64,000 bases of DNA from Streptomyces hawaiiensis (GCF_004803895.1 NZ_CP021978.1:6138001-6202000); one strand, 5' to 3'. Positions 15,509-24,466 are shown, numbered from the stretch's first letter. Program-made: numbers and translations. The notes: generated from the letters alone by a model not told the origin.

Positions 15509-17113
15509 ATGACCGAAACCAGCGAGCTCGACGATTCGTTCCACGTCTTCGACACCACCCTGCGCGACGGCGCCCAGCGGGAGGGCATCAACCTCACGGT
15601 CGCGGACAAGCTGGCCATCGCGCGGCACCTGGACGACTTCGGCGTGGGCTTCATCGAGGGCGGCTGGCCGGGCGCGAACCCGCGGGACACCGAGTTCTTC
15701 GCCCGCGCCCAGCAGGAGATCGACTTCCGGCACGCCCAGCTCGTCGCGTTCGGCTCCACCCGCCGCGCCGGAACCACCGCCGCCCAGGACCCGCAGGTCA
15801 GGGCGCTCCTGGAGTCCGGCGCGCCGGTGATCACGCTGGTCGCCAAGTCGCACGACCGCCATGTCGAGCTCGCCCTGCGCACCACCCTGGACGAGAACCT
15901 GGCGATGGTCCGCGACACCGTGTCCTTCCTCAAGGAGCAGGGCCGCCGGGTCTTCATCGACTGCGAGCACTTCTTCGACGGCTACCGCGCCAACCCCGAA
16001 TACGCCAAGGCGGTCGTCCGTACGGCCTCGGAGGCCGGTGCGGACGTCGTCGTCCTGTGCGACACCAACGGCGGCATGCTCCCGGCCCAGATCCAGGCCG
16101 TCGTCTCCACGGTCCTCGCGGACACCGGCGCCCGGCTCGGCATCCACGCCCAGGACGACACGGGCTGCGCGGTCGCCAACACCCTGGCCGCCGTCGACGC
16201 GGGCGCGACCCACGTCCAGTGCACGGCCAACGGCTACGGCGAGCGCGTCGGCAACGCCAACCTGTTCCCGGTCGTGGCGGCCCTGGAGCTGAAGTACGGC
16301 AAGAAGGTCCTGCCCGAGGGGCGCCTGCGCGAGATGACCCGCATCTCGCACGCCATCGCCGAGGTCGTCAACCTCACCCCCTCCACGCACCAGCCCTACG
16401 TCGGCCTCTCCGCCTTCGCCCACAAGGCCGGCCTGCACGCCTCGGCCATCAAGGTCGACCCGGACCTGTACCAGCACATCGACCCCGAGCAGGTCGGCAA
16501 CACCATGCGGATGCTGGTCTCCGACATGGCCGGGCGTGCCTCCATCGAGCTCAAGGGCAAGGAACTCGGCGTCGACCTCGGCGGCGACCGGGAGCTGGTC
16601 GGCCGGGTCGTCGAGCGGGTGAAGGAGCGCGAGCTCAGGGGCTACACGTACGAGGCGGCCGACGCGAGCTTCGAACTCCTCCTGCGCGCCGAGGTCCAGG
16701 GCAAGCCGCTGCGGTACTTCGAGGTCGAGTCCTGGCGCGCCATCGTGGAGGACCGGCCCGACGGCTCCCACGCCAACGAGGCCACGGTCAAGCTGTGGGC
16801 CAAGGGCGAGCGCATCGTCGCCACGGCCGAGGGCAACGGCCCGGTCAACGCCCTGGACCGGTCCCTGCGCGTGGGCCTGGAGAAGATCTACCCCCAGCTC
16901 GCCAAGCTGGAACTGGTGGACTACAAGGTCCGCATCCTGGAGGGCAAGCACGGCTCCAACTCCACGACCCGTGTGCTGATCTCCACGTCCGACGGCACCG
17001 GCGAGTGGTCGACGGTCGGCGTCGCCGACAACGTCATCGCCGCGAGCTGGCAGGCCCTGGAGGACGCCTACACCTACGGGCTGCTGCGCGCGGGGGTCGC
17101 TCCGGCGGAGTAG
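15509..17113 (+). CDS. cimA: Citramalate synthase
   Basis: Condenses pyruvate and acetyl-CoA to (R)-citramalate, opening a threonine-independent route to 2-oxobutyrate and isoleucine. The 534-residue protein is of the GSU1798/CimA type within the isopropylmalate synthase superfamily: FDTTLRDGAQREGI is the catalytic and metal-binding N-terminus, GIHAQDDTGCAVANTLAAV carries the metal-ligand His, and FAHKAGLHASAI marks the linker before the LeuA-type allosteric domain (residues about 400-530). It starts with ATG after CAGGAG. The Ile-rich leader peptide and terminator upstream fit control by isoleucine supply, although feedback through the C-terminal domain is also expected. Confidence 0.88.
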   Translation: MTETSELDDSFHVFDTTLRDGAQREGINLTVADKLAIARHLDDFGVGFIEGGWPGANPRDTEFFARAQQEIDFRHAQLVAFGSTRRAGTTAAQDPQVRALLESGAPVITLVAKSHDRHVELALRTTLDENLAMVRDTVSFLKEQGRRVFIDCEHFFDGYRANPEYAKAVVRTASEAGADVVVLCDTNGGMLPAQIQAVVSTVLADTGARLGIHAQDDTGCAVANTLAAVDAGATHVQCTANGYGERVGNANLFPVVAALELKYGKKVLPEGRLREMTRISHAIAEVVNLTPSTHQPYVGLSAFAHKAGLHASAIKVDPDLYQHIDPEQVGNTMRMLVSDMAGRASIELKGKELGVDLGGDRELVGRVVERVKERELRGYTYEAADASFELLLRAEVQGKPLRYFEVESWRAIVEDRPDGSHANEATVKLWAKGERIVATAEGNGPVNALDRSLRVGLEKIYPQLAKLELVDYKVRILEGKHGSNSTTRVLISTSDGTGEWSTVGVADNVIAASWQALEDAYTYGLLRAGVAPAE

Positions 17114-17149
17114 CCACGGTCCGGCCGGGCCGGGCACCCGGGGCGCGTG

Positions 17150-17836
17150 TCACATCGCCGTGTCCCGGGACCGCGGTACCGGGACCTCGCCGCCCCGGTC
17201 ACGGCCGGGGGTCCGGTCGAGGCGGAAGAGGCCCGCCGTGTGGGAGCGCTGGCCGGTGGCGCTGCTGGTGGAGCGGGTCAGCTCCTCGACGCCGTCGGCC
17301 AGATAGCCGACCCACGCCGCGCCCTCGTCCTCGATGATCCGCTGCGCGTCGGTCCGCAGCCGCTCGATCACCCCGAGCAGGGCGGCCTGCTCCTTGTCGC
17401 TGGGGGAGTCGGTGGTCCTGAGGAACGCCTGCGCCCAGTCGGACTGCGCCTTCTTGAGGATCTGCTGCAACGCCATCTCCGCGCGGATGTAGCGGGTCCA
17501 GGACGCCGAGAACCCGAAGATCCGGTCGAAGAGCACGCAGCCCGCCCCGCCGGCCAGGAACACGAAGCCCCACTCGGGCTGCACGGCCGTGGGCGAGGCC
17601 GCGTGCACCAGCGGCGTGAGCGTGCCGACGACGCCCAGCAGCGTGGCGAGCGCCCGCAGGGAACGCGACCACAGCGACGGTCCCCGGCGCCGCGCCAGAT
17701 ACCAGCCGATCGCCGACGTCACCTCCGCCTCGGCATGCCGGAACAGCTCCCACAGCAGATCGGCCCGCGTGCGCGACCGGTCCAGCTCGGTCAGCTCGGA
17801 CACCGTCATGTCCGCAGCCCTGCGTCGTCCGAACAT
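17150..17836 (-). CDS. SLATT-domain two-transmembrane protein
   Basis: A 228-residue membrane protein with two predicted transmembrane helices (LRALATLLGVVGTLTPLVHA and WGFVFLAGGAGCVLFDRIFG) after a cytoplasmic helix rich in charged residues (ELTELDRSRTRADLLWELFR). The segment after TM2, SWTRYIRAEMALQQILKKAQ, matches the SLATT pattern I recall. SLATT proteins are proposed pore-forming effectors in nucleotide-activated conflict systems, but stand-alone copies are common in Streptomyces and their role is unknown. No SMODS cyclase or SLOG gene is nearby. The start at 17836 has AGGAGGGG upstream, with 12 nt spacing. It is convergent with cimA and divergent from the TPM gene. Confidence 0.7.
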   Translation of the reverse strand: MFGRRRAADMTVSELTELDRSRTRADLLWELFRHAEAEVTSAIGWYLARRRGPSLWSRSLRALATLLGVVGTLTPLVHAASPTAVQPEWGFVFLAGGAGCVLFDRIFGFSASWTRYIRAEMALQQILKKAQSDWAQAFLRTTDSPSDKEQAALLGVIERLRTDAQRIIEDEGAAWVGYLADGVEELTRSTSSATGQRSHTAGLFRLDRTPGRDRGGEVPVPRSRDTAM

Positions 17837-17950
17837 GTCCCTGTTCCCGCCCCTCCTGGATGGCCAGAGGCATCCTAGGCGCAGCCGTGTCCACAAATCC
17901 CTGCCTCGGCGGATAACCCTTTCTGTGCGGATTCGGGTAGCTTCGAACAT

Positions 17951-19312
17951 ATGAAGGCCGCACTGGTGCGTACCGTCGTACGTCTGCTGATCGTGCCGGT
18001 CGCCGCCGTACTGGCGGTGCTGCTGGCCGGTGCGCCGGGCGCGCACGCGGCCACCGACCTCTCCAAGGTCGCCCAGGAACTGCGCGAGAACCCCGTCTAC
18101 GTCGATCCGGCCGCCTCCGGGCAACTGGCGGCGTCGGACGCGGAGGCGCTCGCCGACAAGATCAAGGACGCGGACAAACCCGTCTTCGTGGCGGTTCTCC
18201 CGGCCGGCTACCCCACGCAGGACCTCTTCCGGAACCTCCGCACCGAGACCGGCGTGACCGGCCTGTACGGCATTCACCTCGGGGACCGGTTCGACGCCCG
18301 CGCCGACAGCTCCGTGATGGGCCGGCAGGCGGTGTCCAACCTGGTCACGGCGGTGCAGGACGCGGGCGACACCAAGGCCCAGCTGAACGACTTCGTCGAT
18401 GACGCCCTGCGTAACGTGGGCGGTTCGGCGCCGAGCAGCTGGAGCGACGGCTCGGGCACGGACGTGCCCGTCGGCGGCCTGGTCACGATCGGCGCCCTGG
18501 CCGCGGCCGGCGGCGCGGGCGCCTACGCCCTGGTCCGCCGCAACCGGCGCCGCCACGAGGAGGAGCAGCGGGCCGCGCTGGAGAAGCTGCGGGTGGTCGT
18601 CGACGAGGACATCACCGCGTTCGGCGAGGAACTCGACCGCCTCGACTTCCATCCCGGCGAACCCGGCGCCGACGACGCGATGCGCACCGACTACGAGCGT
18701 GCCCTGGACTGCTACGAGCAGGCGAAGTCCCTGATGGCGGCCGCGGCGAAACCGGAGGACGTCCGGGCCGTCACCCAGGCCGTGGAGGACGGCCGGTTCT
18801 CGCTGGCCCGGCTCGCGGCCCGCCGCGAGGGCGACGCGCTGCCGGAGCGCCGCCCGCCCTGCTTCTTCGACCCGCGCCACGGCCCCTCGGTCGCCGACGC
18901 CACCTGGACGCCCCCGGCCGGCGCCGCCCGCGAGGTCCCGGTCTGCGCGGCCGACGAGCGGCGTCTCGCCGAGGGCCGCGACCCGGTGATCCGCGAGGTC
19001 GACACCGACCACGGCCGCCGCCCCTACTGGGAGGCCGGACCGGCGTACGGCCCCTGGGCCGGCGGCTACTTCGGCGGCGGCCTGCTGCCTGGCCTCCTCG
19101 TCGGCACCATGCTCGGCAGCATGATGGCCGCCCCCGCCTACGGGGCCGACTACGGCTCCGGCTACGGCGACTTCGGCGGCTACGAGGGCGGCGACGTCTC
19201 CGGCGCGGACTTCGACACCGGCGATTTCGGGGGCGGTTTCGGAGGAGGGGATGGGGACTTCGGCGGCGGCGGAGGCTTCGGCGGTGGCGGGGACTTCGGG
19301 GGCGGATTCTGA
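17951..19312 (+). CDS. TPM-domain membrane protein with glycine-rich tail
   Basis: 453 residues. A signal peptide (residues 1-34) is followed by a TPM domain (about 38-160; TLP18.3/Psb32/MOLO-1 fold), a transmembrane helix near 178-198 (VGGLVTIGALAAAGGAGAYA), a charged cytoplasmic helical region, a second hydrophobic stretch (GGLLPGLLVGTMLGSMMAAP) and a C-terminal Gly/Phe/Asp-rich tail built of GGGFGGG-like repeats. TPM proteins act in photosystem repair, membrane-protein assembly or as phosphatases elsewhere; the bacterial role is not settled. The 3' end of the gene merges into an 80-bp tandem array whose units resemble the last codons and stop of this ORF. It is divergent from the SLATT gene. 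Confidence 0.8.
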   Translation: MKAALVRTVVRLLIVPVAAVLAVLLAGAPGAHAATDLSKVAQELRENPVYVDPAASGQLAASDAEALADKIKDADKPVFVAVLPAGYPTQDLFRNLRTETGVTGLYGIHLGDRFDARADSSVMGRQAVSNLVTAVQDAGDTKAQLNDFVDDALRNVGGSAPSSWSDGSGTDVPVGGLVTIGALAAAGGAGAYALVRRNRRRHEEEQRAALEKLRVVVDEDITAFGEELDRLDFHPGEPGADDAMRTDYERALDCYEQAKSLMAAAAKPEDVRAVTQAVEDGRFSLARLAARREGDALPERRPPCFFDPRHGPSVADATWTPPAGAAREVPVCAADERRLAEGRDPVIREVDTDHGRRPYWEAGPAYGPWAGGYFGGGLLPGLLVGTMLGSMMAAPAYGADYGSGYGDFGGYEGGDVSGADFDTGDFGGGFGGGDGDFGGGGGFGGGGDFGGGF

Positions 19313-19317
19313 CCCCG

Positions 19318-19690
19318 ACCCCGAGCCCGAGCCCGAGCTTCAGGGTGCGCGGGGGGGCGTTCTGACCCGGGCCAGGGCTCCAGGGGGCGGGTTCTAACCT
19401 CGGGCCCGAGCCCGAGCTTCGCGGTGCGCGGCGGGCGGGTTCTGACCCGGGACAGGGCTCCAGGGGGCGGGTTCTAACCTCGGGCCCGAACCCGAGCTTC
19501 GCGGTGCGCGGCGGGCGGGTTCTGACCCGGGACAGGGCTTCAAGGGGCGGCGGGCGGGTTCTGACCCCGGGCCCGTGCCCGGCTTCGCAGTGCCGGGGGG
19601 CGGGTTCGGGCCGGAGTCTGTGCTTCACGGCACCGGGGGCGGGTTCCGATCAGGGCCTGCGCTTCACGGCACCCGGGGGACCGGTTCCGA
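19318..19690. repeat. 80-bp tandem array after the TPM gene
   Basis: The anchor TCTGACCCGG occurs at 19361, 19441 and 19521, exactly 80 bp apart, with nearly identical sequence between. Degenerate shorter copies continue to about 19690. Units contain GGCGGGTTCTGACC, similar to the final GGATTCTGACC of the preceding gene. I see no credible gene between 19313 and 19719. Confidence 0.8.
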
Positions 19691-19719
19691 CCAGCGCCTG
19701 CCCGCTACGGCACGCGAGC

Positions 19720-20889
19720 TCAGTGACGTGGCGTCCGCTGGCCCACGGCTTGCTGCCGCCGCACCGCCACCCCGGCGACCGCGAACGCCGCAGCGACCAG
19801 AGCCGCGCTGACCCACACCGGCGCCCGGTATCCGAACCCCGCGCCGATCACCGCGCCTCCGGCCCAGGGGCCCACCGCCGCCCCCACGTTGAACGCCGCC
19901 GTCGCGAAACCCCCGGCCAGCGTCGGCGCCCCCTGTGCCGCGTACAGCGCCCGGGCGATCAGCGTGGAGCCGACGCCAAAGGACAGGGCACCCTGCGCGA
20001 AGACGAGCGCGAGTGCCGGGACCGGGTGTCCGGCCCCGAGGGCCAGGGCGCACCAGCCCGCACCCAGTGCGAGGCCCCCAGCCGTGAGAAACGGCAGGGG
20101 ACGCCGGTCGGCGAAGCGCCCCGCGGCGGTCACCCCCGTGAACGCCCCGGCCCCGAACAGTGCCAGGACCCCGGGAACCCAGGGGTCGCCCAGCCCCGTC
20201 ACCTCGGTGACCAGCGGCGCGAGATAGGTGAAGGTGCAGAACGTCGCGCCGTTCACGAGGGCACCCAGCAGCAGGGTGAGGAGCAGCCGGGGGTTGCGCA
20301 GCGACCGCAGTTCACCGCGCAACGCGGGCGGCGCACCCTCGGCCGCACCACCCGGCACGGACCGCGCCACCGCGACCAGCGCGGGCAGTGACACCAGCGC
20401 CACGGCCCAGAACGCCGCACGCCAGCCCCATAGTTCGCCGAGCACGGCCCCGGCCGGCACCCCGGCCACACACGCCAGCGTCACCCCGCCCAGCAGCGTG
20501 GACGCGGCCCGCCCCTTCGCATCGGCCGGGACCATGCCCACGGCCGCGACCAGGGCGACGGCGAGGAACCCGGCGTTGGCGAACGCCCCCACCACCCGCG
20601 TGGCGAGCAGGACCGTGAAGCTGTCGGTGAGCGCACCGACGACATGAACGGCGAGGAAGATGACGAGGAACGCCAGGAGCGCGCCCCGCCGCGGCCAGCG
20701 CCGCGCGAGCCCCGCCACGAGTGGCGCTCCCACGACCATCCCGGCCGCGAAGGCGGAGGTCAGTGCCCCCGCCGCGGGAACGGACACCCCCAGATCCCGC
20801 GCGATGTCCGGCACCAGCCCGGACAGCATGAACTCGGACGTGCCTTGCGCGAACACGGCAAGGCCCAGCAGAAGAAGAGCGAACGGCAT
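19720..20889 (-). CDS. MFS exporter, Cmx/CmrA chloramphenicol-efflux subfamily
   Basis: A 389-residue, 12-helix major facilitator. The N-terminus, MPFALLLLGLAVFAQGTSEF followed by MLSGLVPDIARDLGVSVPAA, closely matches the Cmx/CmrA/CmlR chloramphenicol exporters of corynebacteria and streptomycetes. The drug-antiporter motif C region is GVTLACVAGVPAG and motif A is GLARRWPRRGALL. The ATG at 20889 has GGAG 6 nt upstream; a GTG at 20904 would add five residues and overlap that site. The drug is inferred from subfamily resemblance, and other hydrophobic arabinose-efflux-type substrates are possible. It lies on the same strand as the EamA gene but 166 bp away. Confidence 0.85.
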   Translation of the reverse strand: MPFALLLLGLAVFAQGTSEFMLSGLVPDIARDLGVSVPAAGALTSAFAAGMVVGAPLVAGLARRWPRRGALLAFLVIFLAVHVVGALTDSFTVLLATRVVGAFANAGFLAVALVAAVGMVPADAKGRAASTLLGGVTLACVAGVPAGAVLGELWGWRAAFWAVALVSLPALVAVARSVPGGAAEGAPPALRGELRSLRNPRLLLTLLLGALVNGATFCTFTYLAPLVTEVTGLGDPWVPGVLALFGAGAFTGVTAAGRFADRRPLPFLTAGGLALGAGWCALALGAGHPVPALALVFAQGALSFGVGSTLIARALYAAQGAPTLAGGFATAAFNVGAAVGPWAGGAVIGAGFGYRAPVWVSAALVAAAFAVAGVAVRRQQAVGQRTPRH

Positions 20890-21055
20890 GAAGAAGCTCC
20901 GCACCGGAAGTCGACGTCGGACACGACAGGTCGGACGGCAAACCGGCAGCGGAGCGAGCGGGCGGCCTCAGCGGCCCGGCATCGGCGTCACGAGCAGCCA
21001 CCGGAGAGCCGGTGGCCGCATTCTGGACGCCTCGGGGCTGGACATGGACGGAAGG

Positions 21056-21994
21056 CTAGGCGGGCCCTGGGGACCGGGTCCACCGGTTTTCCTCCGGCTC
21101 CGCCCGGGCGGCGGTCGGGGGCGTGTCCCTCCGGTCGCCACCGCGATGGACGATGACGACCGCCGCGAGGCAGACGGTCAGCCCGAGGGCGGTCTGCACG
21201 CCGAACGGCTCACCGAACATCAGCGCACCCCATACCGCGGTGACCGGGGCCATCAGGAACATCAGCGTGTTGACCCGGGTGACGCCGGAGCGCTTCAGGA
21301 TGAGCCAGTACAGCCCGTACCCGCCGAACGTGGACAGCCCCACGAGCCAGGCGACCGCCACCCAGAAGTCCCCCTGGGCGGGCGGTGCGGCGGTCCCGGT
21401 GGCCAGGGCCAGCACGGAGAAGAGGACCGCGCTGGTGACGCAGTGGACGGTCAGCGACACCGACGGGGCGACCCGCGAGCGGGACCGGCTCTCCAGGAAC
21501 GTCGCCGCGACCAGGGACAGCATGCCGAGCAGCGGCACGGCGTACGCCCACCACGCCACATCGCCGCCCGCCGCCGCGTCGGCCAGCGTGACCACGGCGA
21601 CGCCGCTCACCCCCAGGCCCAGCCCGATCCACTGCCGGCCCGAGACGTACTGCCCCAGCAGCGGTCCGGCGAGGGCGCCGGCGACCAGGGGCTGGACACC
21701 GTCGATCAGGGCCGTCGTACCGCTGGAGACGCCGAGCTGGATGGCGTAGTACACGCTGAGCAGATAGCCGCTCTGCGACAGCACGCCGACCACGGCCTGC
21801 CGGGTCAGGTCCCGGGTGGTGAGGCCTCGCCAGGCCGCTCGCATGACGACGGCGACGGCGACGAGGACGACGGCAAGGGGCAGGAACCGCCACGTCAGGA
21901 TCGTCAGCGCGGATGCGCTGCCGGCGCCGAGCTTGGCCCCGATGAATCCGGAACTCCAGCACAGGACGAAGGCGAGCGAGAGAAGGACGTTCAC
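21056..21994 (-). CDS. EamA-family (DMT) transporter
   Basis: A 312-residue drug/metabolite transporter with ten predicted helices arranged as two EamA repeats, starting VNVLLSLAFVLCWSSGFIGA (the WSSGFIGAKLG motif is typical) and repeating near APVTAVWGALMFGE. The polar C-terminus (DRRDTPPTAARAEPEENR) is cytoplasmic. Such carriers export amino acids or small metabolites; the substrate is unknown. GTG at 21994 is the only good start, 13 nt from a TetR-type operator. It diverges from the TetR gene at 22067, which probably represses it. Confidence 0.88.
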   Translation of the reverse strand: MNVLLSLAFVLCWSSGFIGAKLGAGSASALTILTWRFLPLAVVLVAVAVVMRAAWRGLTTRDLTRQAVVGVLSQSGYLLSVYYAIQLGVSSGTTALIDGVQPLVAGALAGPLLGQYVSGRQWIGLGLGVSGVAVVTLADAAAGGDVAWWAYAVPLLGMLSLVAATFLESRSRSRVAPSVSLTVHCVTSAVLFSVLALATGTAAPPAQGDFWVAVAWLVGLSTFGGYGLYWLILKRSGVTRVNTLMFLMAPVTAVWGALMFGEPFGVQTALGLTVCLAAVVIVHRGGDRRDTPPTAARAEPEENRWTRSPGPA

Positions 21995-22006
21995 GACATC
22001 ACAACC

Positions 22007-22058
22007 AGTAGACAGATCGGTTTACTCGTTCCCCGCTCACTATACAGATCGGTATAGT
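22007..22058. promoter_or_regulatory. Two TetR-type operators between eamA-like and tetR genes
   Basis: Site 1 (22007-22026) and site 2 (22039-22058) each have the core ACAGATCGGT, placed 32 bp apart, about three helical turns. Site 2 has perfect 7-bp arms ACTATAC/GTATAGT; site 1 has AGTAGAC/GTTTACT. TATAGT (22053-22058) within site 2 is a likely -10 for the TetR gene. Confidence 0.75.
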
Positions 22059-22066
22059 CTGGTGTC

Positions 22067-22651
22067 ATGGGTACCACCGACCAGAACCCGCGCCGGATCA
22101 CGATGACGCCCGCCGCCCGCCGTGCCCTGACGGCCGCCGCCAGGCTGTTCTACGAGCGCGGCATCCATGCCGTCGGCGTCGACCTCATCGCCGCCGAGGC
22201 CGGGGTCACGAAGAAGACTCTCTACGACCGGTTCGGCTCCAAGGAGCAGATCGTCGTGGAGTACCTGGCGGACCGCGACGAGCGCTGGCGGGCCTTCCTT
22301 GCCGAGCGCCTCGACGCGGCCGGGCCGGACCCGCGCGAGCGCGTCCTGGCCGTGTTCGACGCCTCGCGCGCCTGGGCGGAGGAGTTCAGCCCCAAGGGGT
22401 GCAGCATGGTCAACGCCCACGCGGAGATCAGCGACCCCGCCCATCCGGCCCACCCGATCATCACCGGGCAGAAGCGGTGGATGCTCGCCCTGTTCACGCG
22501 CCTCACCGAGGAAATCGCGCCCGAGACGGCGGACTCGACGGCCCGGACGCTGATGCTCCTGCACGAGGGTGCCCTGGTCGCCCACGGCTTGGGCGTCTTC
22601 ACGGACGCCATCGCCCACGCCCGCGAACAGGCCCGCGCGCTGCTCGCATAG
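22067..22651 (+). CDS. TetR-family repressor, divergent from the EamA exporter
   Basis: 194 residues. The N-terminal helix-turn-helix is AARLFYERGIHAVGVDLIAA and EAGVTKKTLYDRFGSKEQIV; the C-terminal ligand domain ends in TARTLMLLHEGALVAHGLG, as in many small-molecule-responsive TetR proteins. The ATG at 22067 lies 8 nt after operator 2, with no ribosome site, so the transcript may be leaderless or nearly so. Divergent placement and the paired operators strongly suggest it represses itself and the exporter, and that the exporter substrate or a related molecule is the inducer. Confidence 0.88.
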   Translation: MGTTDQNPRRITMTPAARRALTAAARLFYERGIHAVGVDLIAAEAGVTKKTLYDRFGSKEQIVVEYLADRDERWRAFLAERLDAAGPDPRERVLAVFDASRAWAEEFSPKGCSMVNAHAEISDPAHPAHPIITGQKRWMLALFTRLTEEIAPETADSTARTLMLLHEGALVAHGLGVFTDAIAHAREQARALLA

Positions 22652-22690
22652 CGGACGGAAACTGTCCTACATCCTCCCTACGGTGATGCC

Positions 22691-23269
22691 ATGACCACCT
22701 CCGACGGCACCGGCCCTCTCTCCTTCGATACCACGGCCGGCCTGGACTCCTGGCTCACCGGCCACCCGGCCCCGCATCCCGGCCTCTGGGTCAGGATCGC
22801 GAAGAAGGGTTCGGGCGTCCCCTCCGTCAGCGCCGCCGACGTCAACGACGTGGCGCTGTGCCACGGGTGGATCACCGGGCAGCGCAAGGGGCTTGACGAG
22901 ACGTACTACCTCCAGCGGATCACCCCGCGGCGCCCCGACAGTCTCTGGTCCATGGTCAACGTCCGGCGGATCGAGGAGCTGGCCGCCGCCGGGCGGATGC
23001 GGCCCGGCGGACGCGCGGAGGTGGCGGCGGCACGGGCGGACGGCCGGTGGGAGGCGGCGTACGCGTCCCAGAAGGAGGCCGAGGTCCCGGACGACCTGGC
23101 GGCAGCGCTGGCCCGCAGCCCCCGGGCCGCGGCGGCCTTCGAGACACTCGGACGCACGGACCGCTACCTGGCGATGCTCGGCGTACTCCGAGCCAGGACG
23201 ACGGAGAGCCGGGCCGCGCAGGTGGCGGCGGCGGTCGTGAAGCTGGAGTCACAGGCATCGGACCGCTGA
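22691..23269 (+). CDS. YdeI/OmpD-associated family protein
   Basis: A 192-residue soluble protein of the YdeI/OmpD-associated (bacteriocin-protection) family. The conserved segments are GLDSWLTGHPAPHPGLWVRI, ALCHGWITGQRKGLDETYYL, QRITPRRPDSLWSMVNVRRI and the C-terminal Ala-rich helix with PDDLAAALA. The biochemical role of this family is unknown; a link to antimicrobial-peptide resistance was proposed in enterobacteria. It starts 39 bp after the TetR stop on the same strand and could be cotranscribed. Confidence 0.8.
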   Translation: MTTSDGTGPLSFDTTAGLDSWLTGHPAPHPGLWVRIAKKGSGVPSVSAADVNDVALCHGWITGQRKGLDETYYLQRITPRRPDSLWSMVNVRRIEELAAAGRMRPGGRAEVAAARADGRWEAAYASQKEAEVPDDLAAALARSPRAAAAFETLGRTDRYLAMLGVLRARTTESRAAQVAAAVVKLESQASDR

Positions 23270-23423
23270 GCCCGACGGGAGTCCGGGCCGGGGGCGGGGG
23301 AGGCGGCGGGGTCTTTCGACCGCATGGGGCGGGCCCGATGCCTGGTGGCGGCCCGGCGTGACGTGCGAGGCGGTACCGGGCGCGAGGACGGTGAGACCGC
23401 AGGGCCCGTCCGCCGCATGGGGC

Positions 23424-23451
23424 GGGCCCGACACCCCTCGGTGTCGGGCCC
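23424..23451. terminator. Terminator after the trypsin gene
   Basis: A perfect 12-bp inverted repeat (23424-23435 and 23440-23451) with a CCTC loop, 13 bp beyond the trypsin stop and also downstream of the converging YdeI-like gene; probably bidirectional. The segment CCGCATGGGGCGGGCCCGA occurs both here and about 90 bp to the left. Confidence 0.75.
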
Positions 23452-23463
23452 TGAAGCCGCAGG

Positions 23464-24249
23464 TCAGAGAGTCGACGCCGCCGACGCGATGGCGGAGGCG
23501 AAGGTGGAGACCTCCGTGTAGACGCCGGGAGCCTCGGGCCGGGCGCAGCCCTCGCCCCAGCTGACGATGCCGACCTGGATCCAGCCGCCCGCGCTGTCCT
23601 TGCGGAACATCGGGCCGCCGGAGTCGCCCTGACAGGTGTCGACACCTCCCGCGTCGAAGCCGGCGCAGATCTCCTCGCTCGCGACGAGGCCGCTGTACAG
23701 GCCGCCGTAGGCCTTGCACGCGGCGTCGCCGACGAACGGCACGGTCGCCTTCAGGAGGTAGCGCTGCTGGGAGCCGCCCTCACGGTTCGCGCCCCAGCCG
23801 GCCACGGTGAAGTCACCGGTGTTGTACTGCGCGGTGGTGGCAATCTTCAGGGTCGGCAGGTTGATGGGCTGGGCGAGCTTGATGAGCGCCCAGTCCTTGC
23901 CGGTGCCGTTGTAGCCGGGGGCGCGCAGCACCTTGGTGGAGCGGACCTGGACCCGGCCGCTGGTGGACTGGAGGTCGACGACCCCCGCGGTGGCGGTGAT
24001 GCCGGTGTTGTTGCCGGACCGGCTCACGCAGTGCGCGGCCGTGAGCACGATCTGCTGGGTGTAGAGCGCGCCGCCACAGCCCATGGAGAGCCGGACCATG
24101 AACGGGAACTCGCCCTGCGCGGCCCGGGTCCCGCCGACGACGGGCGACGGGGCGGCCTGCGCGGCGGAGACGGGCTGGAGACTGGCGATCGCGAGCGCGG
24201 CGGCGCCGAGGACCGCGCATCTCTTGAGGGCCGTGAGAAGTCTCTTCAA
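23464..24249 (-). CDS. Secreted trypsin-like serine protease, S. griseus trypsin type
   Basis: A 261-residue preproenzyme closely resembling S. griseus trypsin. The signal and short propeptide (residues 1-36) end just before the mature N-terminus VVGGTRAAQGEFPFMVRLSM. The catalytic triad is His73 (LTAAHC), Asp119 (GKDWALIKL) and Ser210 (CQGDSGGP); Asp204 at the base of S1 predicts cleavage after Arg or Lys. Six cysteines match the family disulfides. The start is TTG at 24249, preceded by GGAAGG with 7-nt spacing; the longer in-frame extension would spoil the signal peptide. Extracellular protein degradation is the likely role. Confidence 0.92.
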   Translation of the reverse strand: MKRLLTALKRCAVLGAAALAIASLQPVSAAQAAPSPVVGGTRAAQGEFPFMVRLSMGCGGALYTQQIVLTAAHCVSRSGNNTGITATAGVVDLQSTSGRVQVRSTKVLRAPGYNGTGKDWALIKLAQPINLPTLKIATTAQYNTGDFTVAGWGANREGGSQQRYLLKATVPFVGDAACKAYGGLYSGLVASEEICAGFDAGGVDTCQGDSGGPMFRKDSAGGWIQVGIVSWGEGCARPEAPGVYTEVSTFASAIASAASTL

Positions 24250-24466
24250 CGTGATGCCTTCCGTGGGGGGTTGACTGGGGAGGTGCAACCGAAGCATCAG
24301 ATTGACGAGTGCATGACAGCAGCAAGGGCAAAAAGAACGTCCATGTGCTGGCATGGACTGGTCAAAATACTGCTGCTGGATTATGGGAACGCCGACAGTC
24401 TTTGCACAAGGGGCGGGAACCGGCCAGACCGGCCCGGGTGACGTCACCGGGCCGGCCCCGCGGGGC

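Noticed and set aside
17150..17836. Nucleotide-activated defence (CBASS-like) operon based on the SLATT gene
   Set aside because: No cyclase, SLOG or effector partner is nearby; the gene stands alone.
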